Notes under the pieces: generated by a model | Databases searched by the model: none | What the model saw: the letters and a program-made list of their open reading frames with translations, nothing else | Told to the model about the DNA's origin: nothing | Position numbers and translations under genes: made by a program | Assembly: GCA_023379345.1 (NCBI GenBank) | Contig: JAMCUV010000020.1 | Location: forward strand, 1-33,953 | DNA: 33,953 nucleotides | DNA from: Thermoplasmatota archaeon | GTDB taxonomy: Archaea; Thermoplasmatota; Thermoplasmata; Thermoplasmatales; Thermoplasmataceae | Reading direction: 5' to 3' | Shown here: positions 15,547-24,068 of the stretch, piece after piece | Layout: each line of letters opens with the position of its first letter | How positions within the stretch are numbered: the stretch's first letter is position 1

Positions 15547-15764
15547 TAATCTTCCCTCCCTGCTATATAGAACATGCCTATGATTCCGGCCACCAGAATG
15601 AGCGAAAGCAGTTCAAACGGTATGAGGTATTTTCCGAACAGAGTGGTTCCGATCTGGGCAATGTTCTGTGAAGACGGGGTGAAATTATACCGTATCCTTG
15701 CCACTTCAATTCCGAATACAACCAGGAACAGGGCAGCCGCAACTGCTGATAATTTGTTATTCAA
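15546..15764 (-). CDS. nuoJ2: complex I subunit J, C-terminal half (split gene)
   Basis: A 72-residue protein with two hydrophobic segments. It corresponds to the end of a normal NuoJ (IGTTLFGKYLIPFELLSLILVAGIIG matches the usual last helix). It overlaps nuoJ1 by eight bases in another frame, so the two halves are separate polypeptides. A split NuoJ/FpoJ is known in other archaea, so this is not a recent mutation. Confidence 0.9.
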   Translation of the reverse strand: MNNKLSAVAAALFLVVFGIEVARIRYNFTPSSQNIAQIGTTLFGKYLIPFELLSLILVAGIIGMFYIAGRED

Positions 15765-16005
15765 GTTCCTTACCTCCGCTGAGCATCAGGGTAAACACAA
15801 GCAGTGTTACTACTGCGCCCACAAAGACCAAAAGCTCAACTGCCCCTATTATTGATCCACCCAGGAATATGAAGAGTGCAGAGAGCATTACCAAGAAGAC
15901 CATCAGATAAACCGCAGAATGCGTAAGGTTCTTTTCTGCAACGGTCTTGAGCGCAAGAGGTATCAGTATAATGGCGAACAGTATGAGAACAATGGTATAG
16001 ATCAC
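15757..16005 (-). CDS. nuoJ1: complex I subunit J, N-terminal half (split gene)
   Basis: An 82-residue protein with three hydrophobic helices. It includes the family segment GAVELLVFVGAVVTLLVFTL, where the pi-bulge helix of NuoJ lies. The start is GTG at 16005, overlapping the nuoI stop as GTGA. It is preceded by the strong ribosome site GAGGTGAT at 16017-16010. Confidence 0.9.
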   Translation of the reverse strand: MIYTIVLILFAIILIPLALKTVAEKNLTHSAVYLMVFLVMLSALFIFLGGSIIGAVELLVFVGAVVTLLVFTLMLSGGKELE

Positions 16006-16436
16006 TTTATCACCTCGTCCTCAGGCAGTGAGAGCTCTTCTGGGGAATACGTGAAGCTGTTCCTTGTCCTGGCGAGCTCGAACGTGTGCGTAAGGTAAAT
16101 GGCATCGGTAGGACAGATCTCCTCACAGTTGCGGCATATTGTGCAAGTTCCGAAGTTAACATCCGGATAGATATGCCTCTTGTTTCTTGGATTATCACGG
16201 TTCACTTTCTGCATTGTTATGCTCTTGTTGGGGCAGACCTGTTCGCAGAGGGTGCATCCCACGCAGTCATCCAGGCTCAGGAATATTCTGAACCTGAACC
16301 TGTCAGGATAATCGGGTTTCTCTTCAGGATACTGAACTGTTACCGGTTTCTGTAAAACGTGCTTTCCCACAGATACTACTGCCTTTATAGTGCCTATCAG
16401 CGGTATTTCCTTCTTAGGTTCCTTAACTTCTATCAT
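16002..16436 (-). CDS. nuoI: complex I subunit I, two [4Fe-4S] clusters
   Basis: A 144-residue peripheral-arm subunit with two ferredoxin motifs: Cys58/61/64 plus Cys68 (CVGCTLCEQVCP) and Cys98/101/104 plus Cys108 (CTICRNCEEICP). These bind clusters N6a and N6b, which carry electrons to NuoB. With NuoEFG absent it is a likely entry point for an external donor. The start overlaps the nuoH stop as ATGA. Confidence 0.95.
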   Translation of the reverse strand: MIEVKEPKKEIPLIGTIKAVVSVGKHVLQKPVTVQYPEEKPDYPDRFRFRIFLSLDDCVGCTLCEQVCPNKSITMQKVNRDNPRNKRHIYPDVNFGTCTICRNCEEICPTDAIYLTHTFELARTRNSFTYSPEELSLPEDEVIK

Positions 16437-17473
16437 AGCGACAACCCCAGAGTTAATATTCCTGCAATTACCAGATTAATTATGGCTGCCGGCAGGAGAT
16501 ACTTCCATCCCATATTGACAAACCTGTCTATCCTTATCCTTGGAACTGACAGCCAGATTGTGAATGACAGTATGACCAGTATCATTGCCTTTATGAAGAG
16601 ATAAACGAAGCCTGCATCTCCTGAAAATGGGCCATTGTAAGCACCTAGATAAAGGAGGGACACTATCATTGAACCCAGGAAGATGCTTCCGAACATTCCC
16701 ATGTAGAACATTCCGAACCTCATGCCGGAATACTCGATGGAGTGGCCTGAGACAAGCTCACTGTCACTCTCGCTCATATCAAATGGAGAATATGCAGCCC
16801 TTGCGATCATTGCGATGAAGAAAACACCAAGCCCGATCACTTGCGGTATGCCATATGGAATGGACTGAACGGAAATGAGGTTCACCATGTTGAGAGGCTG
16901 GTTAGTCCTAGCTGATGCCATCATGACAAGGGCAAGCACAGATATCATCATTGGAACTTCAAAGGAGATATCCTTGGCAACTCCTCTCAGGGCCCCAAGT
17001 ACAGCGTACTTGTTCTTTGAGCTCACACCTGCCAGAACTTCTCCAACAGGCATAATGGCAAGTGCCGCGAAGAGAAGCAGGAGGGAAACATTGGAATGTG
17101 TGATTGTCAGTGACCCGATATAATAGAAATCCCCATATGGAATGATGGCAAAAGCCATTATGAGACCAAGGAAAACAACTATTGGTGCAATTTTGTAAGG
17201 CAGGTCATCACGCCTGCTTGGAAGGATGCTTTCCTTTCCAACGAGCTTCAAGGCATCAGCTATGAGCTGCAGTGTACCGGCCTTTCCCACCCTGTTGGGG
17301 CCTATTCTCAGCTGCACACGGGCCATGTATTTACGGAAGAGGTATATCATGACTATGAGCATGATCACTACGAAAATCAGCATGAACAAAGTTTCGAAGA
17401 AATAAGCCAGAATATAAGCAGGGTAATGTCCCAGTATTGCGAAGAATGCAGCCAATCTTTCCAGTACGCTCAT
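16433..17473 (-). CDS. nuoH: complex I subunit H (quinone-site membrane subunit)
   Basis: A 346-residue membrane subunit that anchors the peripheral arm and forms the quinone cavity. Family motifs include RIGPNRVGKAG (57-67) and the acidic loop SESDSELVSGHSIEYSG (234-250), which links quinone chemistry to pumping. About eight hydrophobic helices are visible. It overlaps nuoD as ATGA, with GAGGTGG just upstream of the ATG. Confidence 0.95.
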   Translation of the reverse strand: MSVLERLAAFFAILGHYPAYILAYFFETLFMLIFVVIMLIVMIYLFRKYMARVQLRIGPNRVGKAGTLQLIADALKLVGKESILPSRRDDLPYKIAPIVVFLGLIMAFAIIPYGDFYYIGSLTITHSNVSLLLLFAALAIMPVGEVLAGVSSKNKYAVLGALRGVAKDISFEVPMMISVLALVMMASARTNQPLNMVNLISVQSIPYGIPQVIGLGVFFIAMIARAAYSPFDMSESDSELVSGHSIEYSGMRFGMFYMGMFGSIFLGSMIVSLLYLGAYNGPFSGDAGFVYLFIKAMILVILSFTIWLSVPRIRIDRFVNMGWKYLLPAAIINLVIAGILTLGLSL

Positions 17474-18603
17474 CTGTCCACCTCGCCGAACACGAGGTCT
17501 GTGGTGCCGGATATTGAGAAAAGGTCAGCTATCATGACATCCTTGGCCAGATACGGCAGCACACTCAGGTTCCTCATGGCGGGGCTCCTCACGTGGACCC
17601 TGTAGGGTTTTACACTTCCATCTGCTACAATGTAGACGCCAAATTCACCCTTGGAGGACTCCGTTCTTGCATATGCTTCCCCCTCTCCCCTTAGCCTTAT
17701 CATCAGGGATTTCTTTGCCTTGGGATTGAAATACGGGCCATCGGGTATCTTCTTTATAGCCTGTTTTATTATTCTTATGGATTGCCGCATTTCCTCAAAC
17801 CTTACAAGGAATCTGGCAAGATTGTCTTTCTTGAATGATACGGGAATGTCAAAATTCAGCTTATCGTAAACCAGGTATGGCTCAGCCTTCCTTACGTCGT
17901 ATTCCACTCCCGAGGCCCTGAGCATTGGTCCCGTTACCCCATATTCTATGGCAACTTCCGGCTCAAGTATGCCCACCCCCTTGTTTCTCGATATGAATAT
18001 GTCGTTCTTCACAAATGTGTTGAAAATCTCCTCAAGTTTCTTGGGAAATTCTTCAGTGAATTGGTCTATGTCGTAGATAATCTGATCATCAATATCCTGG
18101 TAAACTCCACCGATGCTCATGTAGTTTGTCTGCTGCCTTGAACCGCTCACTGCAGTGAAAATCCTCAGTATCTTTTCCCTTTCAATGAAGCAATAGAAGA
18201 AAGGCGTAAGCATACCCAGGTCAAGGCCAAACGCTCCTGCCCATACCAAGTGGGCTGCAATCCTGTTGAGTTCCGCCATTATTACTCTTATCCACTGCGC
18301 CCTCTCAGGTGGCGGTATCCCCAGAACTTTCTCAGCAGCTTCTAGATAGCCAAGCTCCATATTCATGGCGCCAACATAGTCCATTCTGTCGAAGTAAATG
18401 AGCGAATCACAGTAATAATCCATTTCACAGAGTTTTTCGGCATTTCTGTGGAGATATCCAATAATTGGCTCAACCTCCTTGACTGTTTCACCATCAAGCT
18501 TTACCCTGAGCCTTAGTACGCCATGGGTGGATGGGTGCTGTGGACCTATATTGAGTTCAACCCACTCCTTGGATTGATCTATCTTCTCGCCCTCAACAAC
18601 CAT
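17470..18603 (-). CDS. nuoD: complex I 49-kDa-type subunit D
   Basis: A 377-residue peripheral subunit that holds one side of the quinone site. The motif IGPQHPSTHGVLR contains His23 and His27, and LHRNAEKLCE follows. The cysteines that bind nickel in related hydrogenases are not present, as expected. I chose the ATG at 18603, which overlaps the nuoC stop as TAATG, over a TTG two codons upstream. Confidence 0.95.
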   Translation of the reverse strand: MVVEGEKIDQSKEWVELNIGPQHPSTHGVLRLRVKLDGETVKEVEPIIGYLHRNAEKLCEMDYYCDSLIYFDRMDYVGAMNMELGYLEAAEKVLGIPPPERAQWIRVIMAELNRIAAHLVWAGAFGLDLGMLTPFFYCFIEREKILRIFTAVSGSRQQTNYMSIGGVYQDIDDQIIYDIDQFTEEFPKKLEEIFNTFVKNDIFISRNKGVGILEPEVAIEYGVTGPMLRASGVEYDVRKAEPYLVYDKLNFDIPVSFKKDNLARFLVRFEEMRQSIRIIKQAIKKIPDGPYFNPKAKKSLMIRLRGEGEAYARTESSKGEFGVYIVADGSVKPYRVHVRSPAMRNLSVLPYLAKDVMIADLFSISGTTDLVFGEVDR

Positions 18604-19064
18604 TACCAACCATCTCCGGGATCGAAGGTTGCGTAATCGTTCCCATCCTCATCCATGTTTATATATTGAACCTTAGACAGATCGTAGTTCTTCCTGAGCG
18701 GGTGACCAACCCAGGATTCTGGCAGGAACAGGCGCTTAAGATTTGGATGACCTTCGAAGACTATGCCCAGCATGTCGTACTGTTCACGCTCCTCCCAGTT
18801 GGCTGCGGCATACAGGGATGAAATGCTTGGCATCCTTTCGTCCATAGTCTCAGTTCTAACCACTATGTACTCATTTTTCTTCATGTTGTGCAAGTGATAA
18901 ACGACTTCCAGCCTGTCTTTTCGGTCAATGCCGGTAATCAGGGATAGATGGTCGTAGCCCTTGCTCTTCAGGTCCTTTATCAGTTCAACAAGATTTTCCT
19001 TGGCTACCTTGAGGTTTCTCCTTCCATCCTTTCCCTTGGTCTCCTCAATAATTTCAACCAACAA
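18603..19064 (-). CDS. nuoC: complex I 30-kDa-type subunit C
   Basis: The 153-residue peripheral subunit. The family stretch REQYDMLGIVFEGHPNL is followed by LPESWVGHPLRKNY. NuoC and NuoD are separate here, unlike the fused protein of enterobacteria. The start is TTG at 19064, supported by GAGGTGATG overlapping the nuoB stop. Confidence 0.94.
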   Translation of the reverse strand: MLVEIIEETKGKDGRRNLKVAKENLVELIKDLKSKGYDHLSLITGIDRKDRLEVVYHLHNMKKNEYIVVRTETMDERMPSISSLYAAANWEEREQYDMLGIVFEGHPNLKRLFLPESWVGHPLRKNYDLSKVQYINMDEDGNDYATFDPGDGW

Positions 19065-19067
19065 TCA

Positions 19068-19532
19068 TCACCTCTCCGCTTCGTTCCGTATCTTTTTCTG
19101 AAGCAGCATTATTCCGTAGGTCAGCGCTTCAGGGGTCGGTGGGCATCCGGGAACATATACGTCAACAGGAACTACCCTGTCAACACCAAGGACAACAGAA
19201 TATCCAAGATGATATGGCCCTCCCTGGATGACGCAGACACCCATTGCTATGACGTACTTGGGGTAAGGCATCTCATCATAAATTCTCCTCAGCCTGGGAG
19301 CCATCTTTTTCGTAACAGTTCCTGACACTATCATCAAATCAGACTGCCTGGGTGAGTTCCTGAAAATTTCACTCCCAAACCTGGAAATATCCAGATTGGA
19401 AGCCTGTATTGCCATCATCTCAATGGCGCAGCATGCCAGTCCAAAGGTCAAGGGCCAGAGCGAGTTGCTTCTTGCCCATTCCATGGCCTGATCAACTGTT
19501 GTTGTAAGTGCACCGCCTTCTCCACTCTTCAC
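19068..19532 (-). CDS. nuoB: complex I subunit B, cluster N2 carrier
   Basis: It carries the terminal cluster N2, which reduces quinone. The ligands are the adjacent Cys34/Cys35 (GLACCAIEMM) with Cys100 (MGVCVIQGG) and Cys130 (VPGCPPTPE). The frame is open to GTG 19541. I chose GTG 19532 because it overlaps the nuoA stop as GTGA and has GAGGTGG at a proper distance, whereas GTG 19541 lies inside that ribosome site. Length is 154 residues. Confidence 0.94.
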   Translation of the reverse strand: MKSGEGGALTTTVDQAMEWARSNSLWPLTFGLACCAIEMMAIQASNLDISRFGSEIFRNSPRQSDLMIVSGTVTKKMAPRLRRIYDEMPYPKYVIAMGVCVIQGGPYHLGYSVVLGVDRVVPVDVYVPGCPPTPEALTYGIMLLQKKIRNEAER

Positions 19533-19987
19533 TTCTGCCACCTCATATATCCTTCCTTGAAAGCATAGTAAACCACAAAAAGTGGCATTGCAAGGAACAG
19601 GATTGTCTCAAGGAACGGGACTATCCCAAGTGCCTTGAAATCAAATGCCCACGGGAAAAGAAGTACCATATCCACATCAAAAAGTATGAAAAGAAGCATT
19701 ATAACGTAATACTGGACCGTAACAAATTTCCCTATCTCTCCCCGGGCAACCTCACCAGTTTCATACGGCTCAAGGTATGACCCATCCTTGGCGGGAGGTG
19801 AACGTTCAAGAACCAGATTCTGAACAATATCATCCGGTTTCATGCTAAACTTTTTATTTGGCCTGTACCGGCTTTCCCCAAGTGTGGGAAGAAGCATAAA
19901 CAGCCCGATCATCCCGAGAACCATTAGAACCAGGGTGATTAGCAATGGGATGTATCCGTCCAACATCCAGTGAGTATCGTTAGACAT
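19529..19987 (-). CDS. nuoA: complex I subunit A
   Basis: The first gene of the nuo operon, a 152-residue membrane subunit with three helices and a soluble loop. The family segment is ILFDVDMVLLFPWAFDF. The residue usually glutamate in FDVE is aspartate here. The order nuoABCDHIJ1J2KLMN without E, F and G matches the Fpo-like core found in archaea. The promoter is uncertain: candidates are AAAATAAG (20029-20022) or the AT-rich block at 20042-20062. Confidence 0.93.
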   Translation of the reverse strand: MSNDTHWMLDGYIPLLITLVLMVLGMIGLFMLLPTLGESRYRPNKKFSMKPDDIVQNLVLERSPPAKDGSYLEPYETGEVARGEIGKFVTVQYYVIMLLFILFDVDMVLLFPWAFDFKALGIVPFLETILFLAMPLFVVYYAFKEGYMRWQK

Positions 19988-20062
19988 TATTTAAGAATTG
20001 TTTAGCAGATCGGATTTGGGCTTATTTTCCAAGGTGTACCGTCAATATTTTAAATTTTATAT

Positions 20063-21871
20063 TTAATTTTGCTCCCCGGAAATATCCTTGAATATCCTGA
20101 AAGCAGTGGAAGGATCAAAAATCCCCTTGACGGTTGCCTTGAGGCGAGGTATGAGATTTTTCTCATTTATGCTTTCTCCTTCATAGAGCGCTAAAATGGC
20201 TTTACGCAGTTCACCATCATCTATGTGTTTCAATTCTGGAGAGACCAGAATTGAATCAATGGGCATGGATTGCACAATCAGGAGGTCCAGGGCACGTTCA
20301 TATTCCTCTTTCACCGCACTCCTTCCAGCAAGTGCAGTGAGCAGTTTCCTTACGTCTGCCATATTGATGTTTCTGGTCGCCTTCCTGGCAAGATCAGGGA
20401 TAACCTGAAGCAGTAACCTTGAGGCGAGTTTTCCGTTGCCAAGTACAGAAGTGTAGTCATCAATTACGCTGGAAAGATTGTTCACTATTATTGATGAGGC
20501 TTCCTGCTGGGATATCCCATATTTTCTGGAAAATTCGGCAATAAGCTCCTCCCTGCTCTTCGGAACTATCTCCTGCGATCGCCTCATCAGTTCCCGTGTT
20601 ATTGGATAATTAGGGATATCTGTTTCCGGATACATCCTTTCACCGCCAGGAAGCGGTCTCAGGTAATGTGTTTCGCCCTGGGCATCAGCATATCTGGTTT
20701 CCGACAGATCAAGCCTGAGAATTTTTGAAATCCTCGCATTCATTTCGCTTCCTATGATCCTGATATGTGCATCATCCGATACTATGATGAAAAATCCGTC
20801 ATCTGCCCGGGGTTTCAGCATATCCTTCAATGGTTCCAGTTCACCTTTGACCCCGTAGCCGGGAAGCTCGTCTGAGTGCATTATTCCACCGGAACCGTAC
20901 AGCTTTGCCACATCGGCCAGCTCTCTTCCAAGCCTGTATGTACCGTTCCTGAGATACCCGTTCAATCCTGGGAGCAGGGAGGCGTAAACCTTCATTCCAG
21001 CCTCAAGAGACCGCCTTATGACCTTGGATCCGGTTTCAGCAAACAATTCGGTAACATCCGTGAATTCGATTCCATTTTCCCAGTTACTTCCAAGTTTGTC
21101 AGCCATCTCCTTCAGTGATGCCTGTCTCTCCTTTTCATACAGAAGGCAATCCCTTATTACTGAAAGTTTAGGCACGCCCTTTATTTCAACCCGGCCATAA
21201 CCCATGGAAAAATTCACATCCTGCCTTATTGATTCCGGGGCCCTGCGTGACCATCCTGAGAGGAGTATGATATCACCGATCTGCTTTGCGACCTCAACGG
21301 CGTGTTCACCGTCCAAGATATCAGGTTCAGTTGCAATCTCCAGCAATGGAATTCCAAGCCTGTCAAGTGAGTACGATACTTCGGCCGATGCGTCTGAAAT
21401 CTTTCTTGCGGAATCCTCCTCCAGGCATATTGTGCTGATCCTCACCCTTCCACGTGTTGTGTCAACCCAGCCTCCGAAAGATATTATGGCTGTTCTCTGG
21501 AAGCCAGATGTGTTGGAGCCATCAACAACGATCTTTCTCATGTACTCAAGAACATCAACAGTCCTGCAGTTGAGCGCCTGTGAAACAGCCAGGCCTTTCA
21601 AAAGAGCCTCTGAGTTAACATCATGCGGAGGTTCCTCATCATATTCAACCAGGCAACTGTTGTCGGAGATCTCATACTCAAATACTCTGCTGCGGCCCCT
21701 CTCATAAACTGCAGCTGGGTCATAATTGCCCATCTCCCCAGTGGAGAGAGAAAGCTTCCTGTAAATTGATCCAGACTTGGTCCCATCACTTTCTGTGGGG
21801 CATTCACAGAATAACTTCCGGCCTCCAAGCTGCACATGAATCTCCAGGCCTATCTTTACAGGCGCGGTCAT
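20063..21871 (-). CDS. gatE: glutamyl-tRNA(Gln) amidotransferase subunit E
   Basis: The archaeal GatE binds misacylated Glu-tRNA(Gln) and phosphorylates the glutamate, using ammonia from GatD to give Gln-tRNA(Gln). The 602-residue protein starts with the GatB/E motif IGLEIHVQLGGRKLFC. It has the kinase-core segment SVSYSLDRLGIPLLEIATEP-like at about 165-185. The AspRS-type insert (about 270-400) separates it from bacterial GatB. A helical YqeY-like tail follows. It overlaps gatD by four bases (ATGA). Confidence 0.96.
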   Translation of the reverse strand: MTAPVKIGLEIHVQLGGRKLFCECPTESDGTKSGSIYRKLSLSTGEMGNYDPAAVYERGRSRVFEYEISDNSCLVEYDEEPPHDVNSEALLKGLAVSQALNCRTVDVLEYMRKIVVDGSNTSGFQRTAIISFGGWVDTTRGRVRISTICLEEDSARKISDASAEVSYSLDRLGIPLLEIATEPDILDGEHAVEVAKQIGDIILLSGWSRRAPESIRQDVNFSMGYGRVEIKGVPKLSVIRDCLLYEKERQASLKEMADKLGSNWENGIEFTDVTELFAETGSKVIRRSLEAGMKVYASLLPGLNGYLRNGTYRLGRELADVAKLYGSGGIMHSDELPGYGVKGELEPLKDMLKPRADDGFFIIVSDDAHIRIIGSEMNARISKILRLDLSETRYADAQGETHYLRPLPGGERMYPETDIPNYPITRELMRRSQEIVPKSREELIAEFSRKYGISQQEASSIIVNNLSSVIDDYTSVLGNGKLASRLLLQVIPDLARKATRNINMADVRKLLTALAGRSAVKEEYERALDLLIVQSMPIDSILVSPELKHIDDGELRKAILALYEGESINEKNLIPRLKATVKGIFDPSTAFRIFKDISGEQN

Positions 21872-23133
21872 ATGGGCTCATCCCCCAGTCCGTCTCTCAA
21901 ATTGAACTCCCCACGCATGTTCTTAAGGAAAAGCCCAATAAAATCCTCATCTGGATAATTGCCCAGAAGGTGCATGCTCTTCACCATGGCAACCTCAGGA
22001 AGCATTGATCCAGCAGGGATTACCCCAATGGACTGGAGTTCCCTTCCAGTTGAGTAGACGTTCATGTCAACCATTCCGTTTATGCACTGTGATGTCATTA
22101 TGACCTTGACTCCGCTATCCACCGCATCTTTTATTATGCCATAGAACCTTCTTCCCACATGGCCCAGCCCGGTTCCCATTATTATTGAGGCCCGCCTGCC
22201 ATCCAGCATCTGCCCCAGATCATCCGGTTCGAGAGATGGGTGAAAATACACCATTGAAACTTTACGCTCAAGTTTGTCCATTAGTACGTTCCTTTCTGAT
22301 GCTGGACTCGGGCCTTCGTTGAATCTGGCAGCACCAGATGAATAAACTGCCATGGGTTTTCCTCCAAGGGTCCGGAATGCGTCCCTTCTTGAGGTATGCA
22401 TCTTCCTGACCCTGACCGCTCGATGCAATGCAGCTTCATGGTCCGAGATGTTCCTGTGCATCACAACGCCCACTTCTCCCATTGGCACCTTGGAGAATTC
22501 AAGTGCAGCCTCAAGGTTCAGGAATGCATCGCTGCTTGGCCTGTCGGAGCTCCTCTGGGACCCGACGAAAAGGATTGGGCCAGTCTGCTCCTGGAACATG
22601 AATGACAGGGCTGATGCAGTATATGACATAGTGTCGGTGCCATGCAGCACTATGGTTCCCCCATTCCTCTCCAGGAGTTTCAGCGACCTGCGGGCGATTT
22701 CCACCCAGTCATTTGGTTTCAGATTCTCACTCAGGACCGGATCCATGAGATCCATATCCAGCGAAAACTCCCTGATATTGGACACACTGTCTTCCAGAAA
22801 TGCGGGGTCCAGCACCGGCTTGACTGCTCCTGTCACGTAGTCCACCCTGCTTGCTATTGTTCCACCTGTTGCAAGGAGACCGACTTTTTTTCCACCATCA
22901 GGCTTCCCTTTTCTGGCTTCAGTGGACACGATCTTTCTTGTGCCCCTCAATTCAACGTCGTCCATTGAATCTACCGGAATTGTCATGTTGTAGCCGCTGC
23001 TGAGTTTCACGTTCACCAGACCGTTACTGTAACTTATGACAATCCCATCAAACTGGGTTTGCTTGTATTTGAACCTTAGAATTGCTCCCTCAACAAGATC
23101 CTTCAATGTGCCGCATCCCTTGCTGAGTATCAT
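21868..23133 (-). CDS. gatD: glutamyl-tRNA(Gln) amidotransferase subunit D
   Basis: The glutaminase subunit supplies ammonia to GatE. The 421-residue protein has a small N-terminal beta barrel (about 15-65) followed by an L-asparaginase-like domain. Catalytic residues are visible: Thr92 (ATGGTIAS), Thr166 and Asp167 (HGTDTM), and Lys244 (RVRKMHTS). The ATG at 23133 has AT-rich GATTAAAAGT only about 19 nt upstream, too close for a leaderless start there. A TTG at 23106, preceded by AGGGATG, could be the true start. Confidence 0.95.
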   Translation of the reverse strand: MILSKGCGTLKDLVEGAILRFKYKQTQFDGIVISYSNGLVNVKLSSGYNMTIPVDSMDDVELRGTRKIVSTEARKGKPDGGKKVGLLATGGTIASRVDYVTGAVKPVLDPAFLEDSVSNIREFSLDMDLMDPVLSENLKPNDWVEIARRSLKLLERNGGTIVLHGTDTMSYTASALSFMFQEQTGPILFVGSQRSSDRPSSDAFLNLEAALEFSKVPMGEVGVVMHRNISDHEAALHRAVRVRKMHTSRRDAFRTLGGKPMAVYSSGAARFNEGPSPASERNVLMDKLERKVSMVYFHPSLEPDDLGQMLDGRRASIIMGTGLGHVGRRFYGIIKDAVDSGVKVIMTSQCINGMVDMNVYSTGRELQSIGVIPAGSMLPEVAMVKSMHLLGNYPDEDFIGLFLKNMRGEFNLRDGLGDEPI

Positions 23134-23249
23134 GATCTGTGCTTAAAACTTTTAATCGGCTGAGAAAAATGATAGGCGAAATTCTGCCATGCATATTCCG
23201 CTTTGCTTCTATTTTGACCTGGATGCCATTGGTTCTGGATTTAAGTCTG

Positions 23250-24068
23250 CTAAAAAAGCTGCATCTGGTGGCCTCCGGATTCCATCCCCATGATTCCTGC
23301 GAAGTCCATTGCATTCCGCGGTGCATTGCCTGAAGGGTGGTTGTTGAAATAAACGAAAACCTCGTCACCGAGGTCCATGCTCTTCTTTACGAAGCTGGAT
23401 AGCTGCCTGAGTTCCTCCAGGCTGTATTTATATCTGTATCTGGCTGAAGGATCCTCGCTGCTTGAAAACCATGATTCGGCATTTCTTCCGTGAAACCTGA
23501 AGTAGGAAATTCCGTGACCGTAATCAGCATAACTCTTTAGTCTGGCAGCAGGGCTGTCCGTGTTTGCAGGAGTGTACCCGGTTTCATCGTATATCTTCCG
23601 GATAGCCGGGCTGTTTGCAAGTGATTCACTCCTGAATTCCAGTACGCCCTTGAAATCGTGGATGCCCACGCTTGATAGGAGCGTATTCAGGTTCGCGGCA
23701 TGCGATTCCTTGAAGAAAGGTGGAAGCTGGACCAGCAGGGCCCCTGAAAGATGTGCCTGGGACAATGGCCTCAAGGTGCTGTCTGAAAATTTCTCCATTT
23801 CCTCCACTGCTGATCTGATGTCTCGCAATAACAGATCATGCGTGATGTTTCCGGGCGCCTTGATGGAGAATCGGAATCTGGCCAGCTTTCCTGCTGTCTT
23901 TATCCAGTGGATTATGGTATCTTCAGCAACCTGCCTGTAAAAGGTTACGTTCACCTCGACTGAGTTGAAAAATCTTCCATAATAACTGAGGCTGCCAGAC
24001 ATGCCCCGGGGATAGAACACATCGTTCCAGTCACTGTAAGCCCAGCCTGAGCAGCCCAGCCATATCAT
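23250..24068 (-). CDS. DUF72 (YecE-like) family protein
   Basis: A 272-residue protein of the DUF72 family, TIM-barrel proteins of unknown function. The family start IWLGCSGWAYSDWNDVFYP is clear, as are FNSVEVNVTFYR, ISYFRFHGR and the C-terminal VFVYFNNHPSGNAPRNA. The ATG directly follows the TAG of the acyl-CoA dehydrogenase gene, so the two are cotranscribed. That adjacency does not by itself show a shared pathway. The 116 bases downstream contain only the gatD promoter region. Confidence 0.92.
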   Translation of the reverse strand: MIWLGCSGWAYSDWNDVFYPRGMSGSLSYYGRFFNSVEVNVTFYRQVAEDTIIHWIKTAGKLARFRFSIKAPGNITHDLLLRDIRSAVEEMEKFSDSTLRPLSQAHLSGALLVQLPPFFKESHAANLNTLLSSVGIHDFKGVLEFRSESLANSPAIRKIYDETGYTPANTDSPAARLKSYADYGHGISYFRFHGRNAESWFSSSEDPSARYRYKYSLEELRQLSSFVKKSMDLGDEVFVYFNNHPSGNAPRNAMDFAGIMGMESGGHQMQLF

